DNA of 64,000 nucleotides, from the NCBI GenBank assembly GCA_963970005.1, contig CAXAMN010000001.1, positions 3,891,296 through 3,955,295 of the forward strand, given 5' to 3'. The position numbers and the translations under genes are program-made. Below the pieces are notes generated by a model. That model was given only the letters and a program-made list of their open reading frames with translations. It ran no database searches and was not told the origin of the DNA. How positions within the stretch are numbered: position 1 is the stretch's first letter; every line of letters starts with the position of its first letter. Positions 1 to 11,137 of the stretch are shown one piece after another. Origin of the DNA: Durusdinium trenchii (lineage: Eukaryota; Sar; Dinophyceae; Suessiales; Symbiodiniaceae).

Positions 1-470
1 GGTTTAGGGATTTCCGTCAAGGTTTTGACAAATCGTCAAGGTTTAGGGATTTCCGTCAAGGTTTTGGCAAATCGTCAAGGTTTAGGCATTTCCGCCAAGG
101 TTTAGGGATTTCCGTCAAGGTTTTGACAAATCGTCAAGGTTTAGGGATTTCCGTCAAGGTTTTGACAAATCGTCAAGGTTTAGGGATTTCTGTCAAGGTT
201 TAGTGATTTCTGTCAAGGTTTAAGGGTTTCCGGGTTTTTCATCCAGGTTTAAGGATTTCAGTCAAGCTTTAAGGAATTCCTGATATTTCCGGGATTTCTG
301 TCAAGGTTTAAGGTTTTCCTGGATTTCAGTCAAGGTTTAGGGATTTTCAGTCCAGGTTTAAGGATTTCTGCATATTTATCGGATTTCCGTCAAGGTTTTA
401 GGTATATTAGCATTTTTCTGGTATTCTGTCATGGTTTAGAGATTTCTGTCAAGGGTTTCTTTGTCAAGGT
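1..470. repeat. Telomere-like 39-bp tandem array
   Basis: The array is built from two alternating half-units, a 20-mer beginning GGTTTAGGGATTTCCGTCAA and a 19-mer beginning GGTTTTGACAAATCGTCAA, giving a 39-bp higher-order period. It is nearly perfect at the left edge and decays steadily to about position 470, so it probably continues beyond the window. Each 20-mer contains TTTAGGG, the plant- and dinoflagellate-type telomere heptamer, but embedded in a longer unit. It is therefore an interstitial or subtelomeric satellite and not a true telomere. Confidence 0.85.
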
Positions 471-717
471 TGTGTTCAGCTATTCGTGCTATTCAGGCTA
501 TGCAGCTATGCATATACATATTATATAAAGTAAATAACATATATAGTTGCTTTGCTTTTTTGGTGATGTATTCAGCTTTGCTTCTTGCTTGTCTGAGTCT
601 GAGAGTCTACTGTCAGACAGCCTAAACAGCCGCTGTATGCCTGCTGTTTGGTTCAGTTCCAGAAGACTCTACCCTCGTACGTCGTGAGTCGGCTGCCGGC
701 TGCTGCAGTCCGACACA
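471..717 (+). other. Upstream region of the Cys-finger gene
   Basis: Between the satellite and the first ATG there is about 250 bp of unique sequence with no ORF. It includes a pyrimidine-rich stretch and several CAG/AG sites before position 718 that could act as trans-splice acceptors. I see no clear promoter element; dinoflagellate promoters generally lack a recognisable TATA box. Confidence 0.3.
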
Positions 718-3700
718 ATGGCTGGAGATGATGTGCCGGCTGATGAGCATGGGGAGTCATTCACATGCTTGGCTTGTGGGGTCAAATTTAAGGGCAAAAC
801 ATATTGTAAGAACCACTGCTCGAGATGCTGTGCAGACTTACGAGCCATGCGCAGGGCGTTTGGGGAGTCTGAAGCTCAAGCTGCAGACGATGATGCATCT
901 GCAGCTGAACCCGCAGATGGATCAACTGGAGGATCTACAGGACTTTTGCTTGGTTGGTCAACGAATAAGTGTAGGACCTAGAATCTATAATCTAGAAATT
1001 AGAAATAGGCCTACTCCACCTGCTACCTGTTACTGCTACCCCCACCTCAAGCAACAAACCCTGCCAGACGCATCAACGGGAACCACAGCTTGGCTGAAAG
1101 ACTTGCAGAAGAACGACCCTGAGCAGTACAAGGTGGTTTTCAAACAATTTAGAGAGGAGAATGCCGGTGCTGCTCGTGGTGGACGGGGGAAGAAAAAAAC
1201 ATTCACGAGTTCATGCTACAAGGAAGAGACAAGCCACAAGAAGCACAACAAACTGTATGCAGACTTTGAGGAGATGACCCTTAGCAGGTATATCCAGCAC
1301 TTTGGACAGGAGGTCCCACCAGACCAAAGGCTCAATGAAGCAGAAGCCCGCATCAGCTGGGTGAGAGACCGATCCAGTGGGAACTATGAAAAGGCTGGGG
1401 TGAAGAACAGTCTTTGTGTGCGTGTTTGTTTTTGTCCTGTTGTGTTTTGTGTTATTGATATACAAACTTGAAATCCAAGTTCTCATACGCTGGACTGTAT
1501 TGCTTTTGGCGGCCAGGGCACTATTCAGCAGCTGAACCGGAGGACTAACAAAATGGAAACCAAAGAGACCTTGTGGATTCCAGTGCGAAGTATCAAAGAG
1601 AAGGCGTCACTTGACAGCTGCTTCAAAAGTATTTGTATCCTGTGTGATTTGATTGTGTTCCTTGATAACTCATCCACTACTGTTGGCATTTGCCGTTTGC
1701 CATTTGTCCACTCATTCCTCAGACTGTGTATCATATGAGATGATGGGCCAGTCAAACGCAGAGATGTCAACAAACAATCAAGGCAAATCATTGAGAACTC
1801 CCGCAGTGTCGAGTCAAAGGAGAAAAGCAAGAACCCTTCAGCACTGGCCATCAAAGCAGCGCGCGCTCGGCTTTCTGGCTTTCTGCACTTGGACACCGAG
1901 GATGATTTCTTCAAGACCCCGTCTTTCTGTTTAGCCATTTGGAACACATTTGTCCCTGTTTCATGTTTGCTAATTTTCAATATTTTCTATGTGTTTTACT
2001 TTGATTAAAACTTGAGGCTGCTTTGAACCAAATTTACCAAGGACATCGGAGACGATGATGATGGAACAGAACTTGTGGGGGCTGGCGGCGGTCGCAGGAG
2101 ACAGAAGGAAAGGACCAAGCCAAAAGAAAACACCAAAACAGATATCCCTACGTTCAAGTTCCAGAGGGCTTCAAAGTTGCTGCCACATCTTCGGTTCATC
2201 CAGTCGGCAGCTGTTGATGCCTGCAAGAAGTACAAGGAATTCACTACATCAAAGTCTTTTGATGCATTGTGGAGCAAATTTAATGACATTCGAAGCAAAG
2301 GTTTGGCAGAGGAAGACATTTTGTCCAAGGCTGATGCATTGGGCCTCACTGATGACGCAGGCCTCATCAAAATGCTGTTTGTGGTGGAACGGCGAAAGAA
2401 CATCGTGCAGCTCATCACCATGGGTTGTGACAAGGATCTGTCGTTTGATGACAAGGATGGTGAGGTCACTGCCTTGAGTGCTGATGATCGGGCCAAAAAC
2501 TTAGAGGGGCTCTTGAACAATGACGGATACTTGCAGGAAAACGCCCCCTCTGCTCAACCATATAGCATGCTGACAAAAGGTGAAGCTCATTTCAATGGTC
2601 TCATTTCAATGGTCTCTTGAACAAAGATGATATCACAAAGAAGACGGACGAGATCTTGAAATCAATGAAGGATGTGAAGCTGATGATCAGCAGCTTCCGC
2701 AAAAGCATGAAAGATGTCGAGAACACCTCGAAACAGCTGGACAAGGCCAAGGAACGGTATGAGACCCAGCGCGAAAAAATGAACAAGGCAGCAACCTGTC
2801 TTAAAACTGGCAAACACTCAAGGGCATGTCCTGCCTGGGAATTGTATGCGCTCACCATTGTCCTATACCTTCACTTCCACTCTTTGTTGGTACTGGTCAT
2901 TTGAGTCATTTGTTTAAAGTAATTTACCTTAATAACATTGCTTTCGGCTAAGCTCAGGCAGGAAGCGGGACTTTGAATGGTCGGCCCAACCTATCAGCTC
3001 TGCAAATACAAGAGAGTGATTACCCAATCATTCGAAATTTCAAGCTACTTGGAGAGGTAAACTTAACAATACATAGTTTGTTTTCTTTTTTAGTCTTAGT
3101 TTTTCCTGAGTTGGCGCAGGTTACCTCAAAGAAACAGACCGTAATATAAGTATAAGTTACAATAGTTACAATATATAACTGGAATGGAGTGAAGTGATCT
3201 AATCTAAGGACGCTCTCGCAGAATAGGGACATCCTTATTCTCAAATCTGCGACCGACGCCGACGCAGAGAACAAGTTGGATTTGGGGCGGCCTTTCATCG
3301 TACGCAAAGGCAAATCGCACTTCCCCAAGGACAAAGACGCGAAGAGCATGGCTGAGGTAGTCATGGAAGACTTCAAAACGGCTGTGCAGAACCCTTCGGG
3401 CAAGTCAAGACCTTCGACTCTTGTCCAAATAAAACATGTTTGTGTCACATGTCCTTGTCCTTGTTGTTGTCTCTCTCTCAAGTGTTCGAACATACAGTCT
3501 CGAGTTTGTGCTTACCTGAGGGCATCGGTCAAGCCGAATCACCAAAACCCACCTGAGAATGGCAAAGATCTTCCTTGCGATGTGTTGAAGGCTGAAATGA
3601 AGTCAATAGTCCCAAGTCAATGGGATGAAGAGCCTTTGTACGAGCAGTTGAAGCAAGAGGCCAGCAGCAAGCCAAAGGACCAACAGGTGCTTGAGCAGCT

Positions 3701-4566
3701 TAGCATTTTGAGGCTGGTGGGGCTGAAGAAGGATGCCAGCTTCACTGGCGTTGACTACCATGGATGCGCGACCATCCAGTATCAGGCCTTTGGCAGTCGG
3801 CTACTTGTGATGGCGCTTGTGGAGGATTTGTTGAAGCACTTCAGGACAACGTCAATTCAAGAAGGTGTTCAACTTCTGTGTGGGTTGGATGCATCCAGTG
3901 CACCTGACCATTTCTCCGTTCCCAGCTTGACCATGGGGCTCATCCGGTGTGGAGACATCTTATATACACCCATGGGATCAGTGGTCATAGAGAAAGCCAT
4001 CAATGACACCTCTATATACTACAGGCGTGGGATTTGAACAAAGCTTTTAAGAACTTTTGGTCGCAGCATGGATTTTGGCCCCAGGTGTGTTTTCTGGAAC
4101 GCCAACGAAGCTGGCTTTCGATCGTTCAATGCCATTCAGGACCAAACCAAAGATGCAACTTGGAGGATTGGTTTGAGTGTTTTTGTTTGTATCGCCGCCG
4201 TTTGGACTGTCAATTTTAATTGTTCTTATTTATCTTGTTCAGATCAGATCCAAGGGAGCAACAAACCCGGCCGTGGTCCTGATGAGGAAAGTCTTTCCGA
4301 AAGACACCATTGACTTCAACGAACGTTGCTTTGAGGATGATCTGATTCCACCAGATGATGTTGATGAGGAGGAGATACCGTCGCCGTCTGCGAAGCCCGA
4401 GCCCATCATGGACGCTGTCGCTACTGGTGACACTGGGGACTGGCCCAAGTCCTGGCCATTTGATGTTCCTGAGAAAGAAATTGCAGACATGGTTGCCAAG
4501 TTGGAAGATGCTGACCTCAGGGCTTGCGTTCAGAAGTGCCGTGACCATCCAGCATTCCCAGAGTAA
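718..4566 (+). CDS. Multi-exon protein with N-terminal Cys-rich finger (unknown function)
   Basis: The first ATG (718) opens an exon with C17-x2-C20-x9-C30-x2-H33-C34-x2-C37-C38, a compact Cys/His cluster likely to bind zinc. Coding blocks then follow in changing frames, separated by AG-ended introns: about 1050-1410 (basic, includes KLYADFEEMTLSRYI), 1514-1630, 1757-1925, 2040-2800, 2953-3057, 3210-3430, 3515-4035 (includes GDILYTPMGSVVIEK), and about 4240-4566, ending HPAFPE-stop. I recall this finger plus downstream helical region from repeated dinoflagellate proteins of unknown role. The frame is broken at 2589-2616 by a 14-bp duplication, so this copy may be a pseudogene or the site may be an assembly error. 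The first and some middle exon ends are not resolved. The methyltransferase gene lies 1.6 kb downstream on the same strand. Confidence 0.6.
2589..2616 (+). repeat. Frame-breaking 14-bp perfect tandem duplication
   Basis: The 14-mer ATTTCAATGGTCTC occurs twice, at 2589-2602 and 2603-2616. The coding frame before it (…GEAHFNGL) runs into a stop at 2619. If a single copy were present the frame would read straight on into LNKDDITKKTDEIL, so the duplication alone explains the break. Confidence 0.9.
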
Positions 4567-4795
4567 CTTGCCTTGCTTCTTTTTAGTTCCGTATGTTTGG
4601 TGATGTTTGGTGTATTTCTTCTTGGTGATGAGTGATGGGATGAGGAATTCACATACTACTTAAGAATGCACGAACGTAATGAAATGACGTAACGACGCCG
4701 CCGCAAAGGTCCACAAAGGTCAAAGGTGTTGTGTATGTAGTGTGTGTCGCTAAAAAGTAGCCAGCAACAATCAACAAACCAGGTACAACGCAACA

Positions 4796-5575
4796 ATGAA
4801 GGCAGAATTGGGTGAGGACTATATGGAGTTTGGCGACGTTGATGGGGAAGGTGATGCCTTGGCGGATGTAGAGGACTTTCTCCTTCGCCTTGTTGCTTGT
4901 ACCAAGTTCAAGAATCGGAAGAGTGAGGAGGACGCACCCATGACTTCTAGTGCAAAGGTAGAAGCAAAGAGTCAAACTGAAACACGGCAACCCGCCACGC
5001 CTGAAACAAAAGACGATGCCCCAGCCCCAACCTCAACAGAAGCACAGCCGCAGCACACAATGCCAAGCGAAGTCGTAGATCCAAAGAGCCCTGAAGTCAT
5101 TGACGCAGAAGTAGCAGAGCCACCAGAGAAGAAATCCAAACCATGTGAGTCTGCTGAGCCTCAGGATGAAGCTTCAGCTTCAAGAGAGCATGAAGACCAA
5201 ACCAAAATTGTACCAATGACACTGCCACCGCCACCAGCAGAATCAGCAGAAAAGGAAGACCACACCCGACATACCCCAAAGCCTCCAGCAGAATCAGCAG
5301 AAGGGGTCCCACTGCCTCCAGCAGCACCCGCAGCCACACGTGTCGAAGAGCAAACGGCAGCACCTACCATGGAGAAGCAACAGAAGAAGCAAAAAAAGGA
5401 CAAGGAGAAGGAAAAAAAGGAGAAGGAGAAGAAGGAGAGAAATGCAAAAGCAAAGGCAAAGGCAAAGGCTGACAAGGATGACCAAAAGAAGGAGACAGGT
5501 AGGAGCCGCAGGAAACATAACCGAGATGAGACGCAGCCGACGATGGAGCAATGCCTTAAGAAAGTGAAGCAGTGA
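4796..5575 (+). CDS. Acidic N-terminus, Lys/Glu-rich C-terminus protein
   Basis: This is an open frame of 259 codons. It starts MKAELGEDYMEFGDVDGEGD, has a short acidic segment, then a proline/alanine/glutamate-rich linker (PPPPAESAEK-like units repeat twice), then a strongly basic coiled region rich in KEKEKK and AKAKAKA, ending LKKVKQ-stop. Composition suggests a disordered, nuclear protein, but no domain is recognisable. It may be a separate small gene or the 3' exon of the preceding gene, whose stop is only 230 bp upstream. An acceptor-like AG precedes the ATG, so an exon reading is possible. Confidence 0.5.
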   Translation: MKAELGEDYMEFGDVDGEGDALADVEDFLLRLVACTKFKNRKSEEDAPMTSSAKVEAKSQTETRQPATPETKDDAPAPTSTEAQPQHTMPSEVVDPKSPEVIDAEVAEPPEKKSKPCESAEPQDEASASREHEDQTKIVPMTLPPPPAESAEKEDHTRHTPKPPAESAEGVPLPPAAPAATRVEEQTAAPTMEKQQKKQKKDKEKEKKEKEKKERNAKAKAKAKADKDDQKKETGRSRRKHNRDETQPTMEQCLKKVKQ

Positions 5576-6211
5576 TGATATGCTCACGGTAGAGTTTGGG
5601 GTGACATGCAAAGCATGTTCGGGGTACCTTTTGGTCAATTGAGAAGCTACTGATGAAAATCTTCAGAGAACTCATTTGACTGTTGATGTTGCAATACGTC
5701 CAAGAGACTGGTTCTTGTGGGCCGGGTTCATTATATGCAATTTCAGTTAATCTATGTTAATCTGGTATAATATGGTTGTTTCATGTTGTTTCATATTGTT
5801 TTCTTCTGTTGCGCTTCTGTTTGCTGTCGCGATGTAGCGTGTTGTCAATCCAAATGCGAGTTTAGAGGTTGAGAAAAACAAAACAGCCCGAGCCCCCGTA
5901 TGCACTCAGAACCACAGTTCATGTGGTTTTGAAGTCATGCCTCGAAAGACAGCCGGCTGCGGGTTTTATCCTGCGATTCCAGCACGAGATTGGGTCAAAA
6001 CAGGTGCTTGGTCCAGGGTCCTGCGTTTTGACATGAATGGAAATCAAACATTCCCACACAAGAATCTTGAATCAACCCTGTTCTGTCTGGCAAAAAATCC
6101 TAAGCAGACTGTTGGATGAGTTGGGTCGCAGCCATGTTCACAGGCCCAGGACACTCAGTTCATTTCACGGTATCAATGTGCTTGTGAGTGAGTGCCTGTT
6201 GCTTCTTTGCT
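5576..6211. other. Intergenic spacer
   Basis: I see no convincing coding sequence in this 0.6 kb. It separates the Lys/Glu-rich ORF from the methyltransferase gene. A perfect 6-bp inverted repeat with a 3-base loop (ACATGC-AAA-GCATGT) lies at 5604-5618. It is too short to call a functional hairpin. Confidence 0.4.
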
Positions 6212-8883
6212 ATGGCCCGGAGTCGAACTCCAAGGGCGGCAGGTAGAAGCAAAGGAAGAGGAGGCGGAAAAGGTCACAGTAGAGGGCGTGCGCGCGCACG
6301 TGATCAGAACAGAGTGGGCCGTGGTCGTGGCGGCAGACGTGGCGGCAAGGGCAATGGCAAGGCAGAGGCAAAGCGTGATGCTGCACGTGAGGCTGAGGAA
6401 AGGAAAGCATTTCAGCTTCCACCACCAGCAGGGCAGCTTGAGGTCTCTTGGTCAGGAGCGCAAGTCCGTGCTGTAGCCAAGAAAAGAGTGAGAAAAAGGC
6501 AACTCAAAGCCAAAGCGAGACCAAAAGCTAAAGCTACAAGCAAGAGAGCTGCTAAAGCCAAAGCCAAAAGCCAACAGTCTGTAGATCAGGAGGAGGTGAG
6601 ATCTGATGGTGATGGTGAGCAACTCGCAGCGGCAGCAAGGTCGTCAAGTTCGTCTTCCTCTTCTTCCTCGGCTTCAAGTTCTAGACTATTTGAGCCGCCT
6701 CCTTCACAGCATGTCCTTGAGTATGAGGATGAAAACGAGGATGGTGCAGTCTCAATGCGTCCAGAACAACCGCAAAGCACAGCGCCGGATGGCATCGGTG
6801 CATTTCCGGTGACTGTAACCAGTACATTGACAGAGATGTTCCAGCATCATGTTCGGAATGTCAAGCGGTTGCAGTCATGCTTTGGGAGCAAATGCGTGAA
6901 CAACTTGATCTCAAACCTGAACAAGATGCGAGTTGCAAGCCTCTACTCAGGCATTGGGGGCGCAGAATTGTCAGTTGGTCTCATTCACAAGGCTTTGAGT
7001 CTGACCATGCCGCCTGAGAAAGTGCCAGATCATCCGATTCCAGTATTGGCTTGCGAGATGGATGGGTGCTGTCAAAGGGTCCTGCAAGCACACCAGGCGT
7101 TGCTAACGTTGCTAAAGACTTTTTTCATCTCAACTAATTATCTGGTATTTGTTTTAGTTTTTAATGTATATGCAAGGGCATTCGGGGGGCATTGGGTTCC
7201 GAGTTCTGATAGGTGACCATCAGTCAAATCCCATTGGCAGGTACCACCCATCAGCATAATTGGAAACCTATCCAAGTTTGTCTCGAAGGATGCCTACAAA
7301 GCAATGACCGATGCATGTACAGATGCACAAACACAATTTGGAACCTTGGTCGGGAAAAAGAAGGGCCAGAAGTCCTCATCTATCAGCAATGATGCCATCC
7401 ACAAGGCTGCTTGCAATTTGTTGCGCAAATTGCAATACATTATCAAAGACTATGGAGGAGTGAATGAGGTTGTCTACGATACCTTTAACCGCAAGGCAGG
7501 GCGACAACTCCAAAATTGAACTCTAGACTCTAGACCCCTAGCCCTAGACTCTACGTATCTCTAGGTATATATATACACTCTCTATTAAATAAAGCACATG
7601 AATTGTATCCCTGCTATTACTCCGCACAGGTGGTTTTGAGCTCTATGTTTGAGCAGGAGCAGGAGGTCATTTCGATGCTGATGGCCGGTTCAACTTGCAA
7701 ATCATGGTGCCTCGTTCAAAGTGTGTTCTTTTGTAACCTGTAGGCAGCGGCAGGGCAAACCAAAGTTGGCATTGGACTCAACTAGCTGTTGAACTTCGTT
7801 TGAGAGTGACAACATCCCAGAGATCAGGAGTTCGATTGGGAAGATGAAGGGTTTCTTCGGTGACCACACAGTCCAATTCTCCATTATGATAGCAGTCATC
7901 CGGCATATGCAGCCCACATTGATGATCCACGAGTGTACCCGCAACTTTGCTTATTCAGTGCTACCAGAACTGCTTGAAGACTACACTTTGCACCACCGCT
8001 TCCTGCGCCCACAAGAACACGGGATACCAGCGTCGCGGTGCAGATCCTATGCTTTGCTTGTCCGACGCAGCCATGATTTGTGCATGGACATCAGTGCATT
8101 TGCCCGGCTGATCACCTTGACCGATGCAGACTGTGTGGCGTTTTGCATTGCTAGTGTGGACGAGGTTAATTTCCAAGTTCATTTTCAAAGTTTTGTTTCA
8201 TTTTCTTTTTATGTTTCAAGATTTCAAGGACGCAAACACAAAGGACTGGTACCCAACAAACACCAGCGTTGTCCTTTTCAGGTGAAAGAGATGAAACTGT
8301 CCACATCAGCAACCTCATGCAGAAGTTTGAATGACCCATGGGATTCCTTATTGTGCCCAAGCGCTTCTTCAAATTTGATCACGTTCCGCCACATGATACA
8401 GGATGGGACGATTGAGAAAAGGCCAGGGAAGGAGATGGCAGTCCTTTTGGACCAAGATGTTACCTTTCAGACTCACGCTGGTGAACATTTGCCGTGCATC
8501 CTCGCTTCAACCACAACTATGTGGGTGATGGACCGGGCACGGCCTATGACCCCAAAGGACAGGACTATTATAGTTTTTAGCAGTTCCACATATAATGTTT
8601 TTATTTGTTTTGCTTTTCTTCTCAGCAATTATACTATACAGTTGTTCAGTTCGGTTTTGATGCTAAGCATTATATTCGCATTCAGGAGTTGATGACTTCG
8701 CAAATGGTGCCGTGCTATAAAAGCACCAGTGAGATGGCAGGATTTTCTGAGACTTGGGTGGATTTTGACAAGTGCAATGTTTCCCCAACTGCCATCAAAC
8801 GAATGGCTGGAAACACCTTCAATCTAGCCTGCAGCACGGCAATTTGCACCTTTGCGCTGGCGACATTAGTCAAGAGGGATTGA
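6212..8883 (+). CDS. C5-cytosine DNA methyltransferase-like protein, GSTC type
   Basis: Six exons give an uninterrupted protein of about 673 aa: 6212-7096, 7241-7495, 7630-7722, 7850-8164, 8282-8557, 8686-8883. All five introns (117-144 bp) are phase 0; donors are GC, GC, GT, GT, GA and acceptors AG. Residues 1-~130 are Arg/Gly/Lys-rich and a poly-Ser tract follows, which suggests nuclear or nucleic-acid contact. Methyltransferase motifs follow in order: I near residue 240 (VASLYSGIGGAEL, SAM binding), IV at ~400 (AGSTCKSW, catalytic Cys403 kept but the usual Pro replaced by Thr), VI at ~439 (HECTRNF, Glu kept), VIII (GIPASRCRSY), a target-recognition stretch (LPCILASTTTMWVMDRARP), and IX/X at ~650 (RMAGNTFNLACST). 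It would transfer methyl groups from SAM to cytosine if active. ATG 6212 is the first in frame. The GSTC variant resembles dinoflagellate-specific DNMT relatives I recall; activity is unproven. Confidence 0.82.
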
Positions 8884-9125
8884 AGGCTTTTGAGAAGGAC
8901 AGGACCCATACAGTGTCAAGGCCATACTGAATAGAGAAAAGGAGCGAGGTTCTGCGAAGCTAACGGCTTGCGAGTTGTTTTGCTGATTTTTCACACACAA
9001 GTGGTTTCAACTAGGTTGGATACTCTCCACACACATCCTCAAGATCCAAAATGACAAATATTGTGTAAACCACTTATTGCTTCCTTAAACCGACCAATTA
9101 TGCAATTCAACAAATCATGTCGATT
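8884..9125. other. Short spacer between methyltransferase gene and copia remnant
   Basis: There are 242 bp without a gene between the methyltransferase stop codon and the first block of copia homology. No terminator or polyadenylation signal is obvious. No coding frame links the two, so the methyltransferase does not look fused to this retroelement. Confidence 0.4.
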
Positions 9126-9866
9126 GGCTCCGGGTTCTCATGGCAGGCTGTTCCAAAGTATGTTGATACTTTGGTATCTGAGCTAGGCTTAGCCAGTGCA
9201 AAAGGAATTGACTCTCCAAATTCCAAGGATACAGGAAAGGGAGATCGTTCAACTGACAAAGAATTATTTCTATATAGAAGAAGCAATTGAATTTCGAAGG
9301 CTTGCCGGCACGGCGCTATACTTGTCTTTGGACAGACCTTCGATTTAGTATGCCATGAATGAGATAAATTCAAATATGGCAAATCCAATTAGGTTGCACA
9401 TGATAAGGTTACGTACGCTTGGACGATACCTTGCCAAATATCCATCTAAGGTATGGCTCTTCGAGCTACAAGATACTCCATCGGAAATTGTGATATGTAT
9501 CGATTCGGATTGGGCGACAGACAAGGCAACACGTCGTTCAATGTCTGCATACGCAGAAAGGCTTGGCGCGTATCTCATTGAAACGAGCTGTACCCGTCAG
9601 ACAATAGTAGTTCTTTCCAATGGAGAAGCAGAATTTTACTCAATGACGCGAGGAGGAGCCGCCGGGTTGTTTTCAAAACACATATGGCAAGGTCTTGGAT
9701 ATAAGAACCTGTCTTTAATTATGGTCAGAATCTTAATAGCCACAAAAGGGATAGCATCGCGTAACGGCGTAGGCAAGCTGAAGCACCTAGACATTAAGGA
9801 GTTATGGCTGCAGACGAAAGTGAGAGCTGCGCAACTCCAAATCCGGAAGGTTGGCGCAGAAGTAAA
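9126..9866 (+). pseudogene. Copia RNase H, copy A (broken)
   Basis: The block begins with the end of RT (GFSWQAVPKYVDTLVSELGL) in a frame that still reads AKGIDSPNSKDTGKGD. It then shifts frame near 9270-9300 and has an in-frame TAG at 9347-9349 where copy B has CAA. From 9355 the RNase H domain is open: DSDWATDKATRRSMSAY carries one catalytic Asp and SNGEAEFYSMTRGG the Glu. The usual D-S-S/A-A-x-G-I motif is degraded to LIATKGIAS. Homology ends near 9866 (KVGAEVK), where integrase sequence starts. Confidence 0.8.
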
Positions 9867-9871
9867 GCAGA

Positions 9872-11125
9872 TGACGAAATGTCATATGAACGATTGCGAG
9901 GTCGAACAGACAAAGGAGAAGTCGGAGAGATCGCAGATGGAGAAATCTCATATTTCAAGCTTGCCGATGACAACAAAGGAAAATTAGATTCTTCGAGTGC
10001 AATCGGTTTGTGAAAGGGCAAGTCGCTCAATTTAGACGAGCACTACCAAAGCACCGAGAATGGAATTAGGCGATGCAGGTCTTTGTGGAGACGGCCTGAG
10101 AGATTGCGATTGTCCAAGGAAAAATTGATAATATGAAAGGAATTCCTTGGCAATCGAAGGATGAAACAACATCCATTCTGAGGTTTGAATCCAAACTAGA
10201 GAGAACTCCAAGATCTATATACATCACATTGGATAGGCAAATCAAGTCCGGGCAAAACTCCAGGTTGAGGGTGTTTGGATGATCCGAAGAGATATTAAAC
10301 AGAATGCAACAAGAGATTTAATGAATTGCTGCAAAAAGATCAATTAGCCAAAGAAAAACAAGAACCCTTAGTTGATGCAGAAATGGAACAGGCAGAAGCC
10401 CAGGAAATTCCTGATGTGGAAGGGGGCAATTCCGCTCCATCGTCAGGAAGTGCGGGTAGCACCGCCGGCCAACTGGGTAGCCCGGCAGGGAGCTGGACAA
10501 GCTGGAGGAACATCAGGTGAAGACTGACATCACCTGGGAAGAGATACGACAAAAGGGCCTCAAGGTCGTGAAGAGCCGTTAGATTGTTAGGTAGAAAACA
10601 CTTCCAGATGATCCGGATGGAATCCGAAATCGATGTGTTGCCCAGGAGATGAATATTAGACCACGAGATGACGTCCACTCAGGAACGCCTCCGCTCAAGG
10701 GGCGTCGGATGATGGTGTCATCAATTGCGATTGCTCGCAAAGGTCAACCGCGCGGCCAAAAGCTCATCGGTCGTTATGACGTAAATATGGCATGCTTCCA
10801 TGCTTTCAATACTGGAAAGATTGTTGTTATTCTTCCGGAAGACGTCTATGACGGGCATCTCTGATATCTATTGAAAGCAATGCATGGAACCAGAGAAGCC
10901 TCAAAGAAATGGAAAGAATTCGTAGAGAACAAGGTGATAAAGGGAGATTTTCAACCGGTGAAGATTGTGCCGGTATTCTTCTTTCATCCCGAATGGCAAA
11001 TTACACTCTCGTGCCATGGAGGCGACTTCTTGGCGGAAGATATGAGATTAGACTTGGATAAATTAAATGAATTCATGTTGCAAAGCTTAGAGACCAAAGT
11101 GCTCCCAAGAATTGGATCAGAATAA
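9872..11125 (+). pseudogene. Copia integrase C-terminus, linker and reverse transcriptase remnant
   Basis: The integrase end is visible as SYERLRGRTDKGEVGEIADG, followed by a TGA at 10011-10013 inside the expected continuation. A Ser/Gly/Pro-rich linker (SSGSAGSTAGQLGSPAGS) leads into RT: RDDVHSGTPPLK, LIGRYDVNMACFHAF (motif A Asp), a stop after VYDGHL, then LLKAMHGTREASKKW. The catalytic pair normally written DD is HGGDFLAED here, so the first Asp is lost. Several stops between 10560 and 10870 confirm decay. Confidence 0.78.
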
Positions 11126-11137
11126 TGGGGTGGTGAA

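Noticed and set aside
5604-5618. Short hairpin as a terminator
   Set aside because: A 6-bp stem is expected by chance, and intrinsic terminators of bacterial type do not apply to dinoflagellate nuclear genes.
4216-5640. Antisense open frames opposite the Lys/Glu-rich ORF
   Set aside because: They are Phe/Leu/Ser-rich mirror translations of AAG/GAG-rich coding sequence on the + strand.
7790-7792. In-frame TGA in the + strand methyltransferase, suggesting readthrough or decay
   Set aside because: Placing an intron at 7723-7849 (127 bp, GT-AG) removes it, matches the length of the neighbouring introns and gives a better motif IV to GFFGDHTV spacing.
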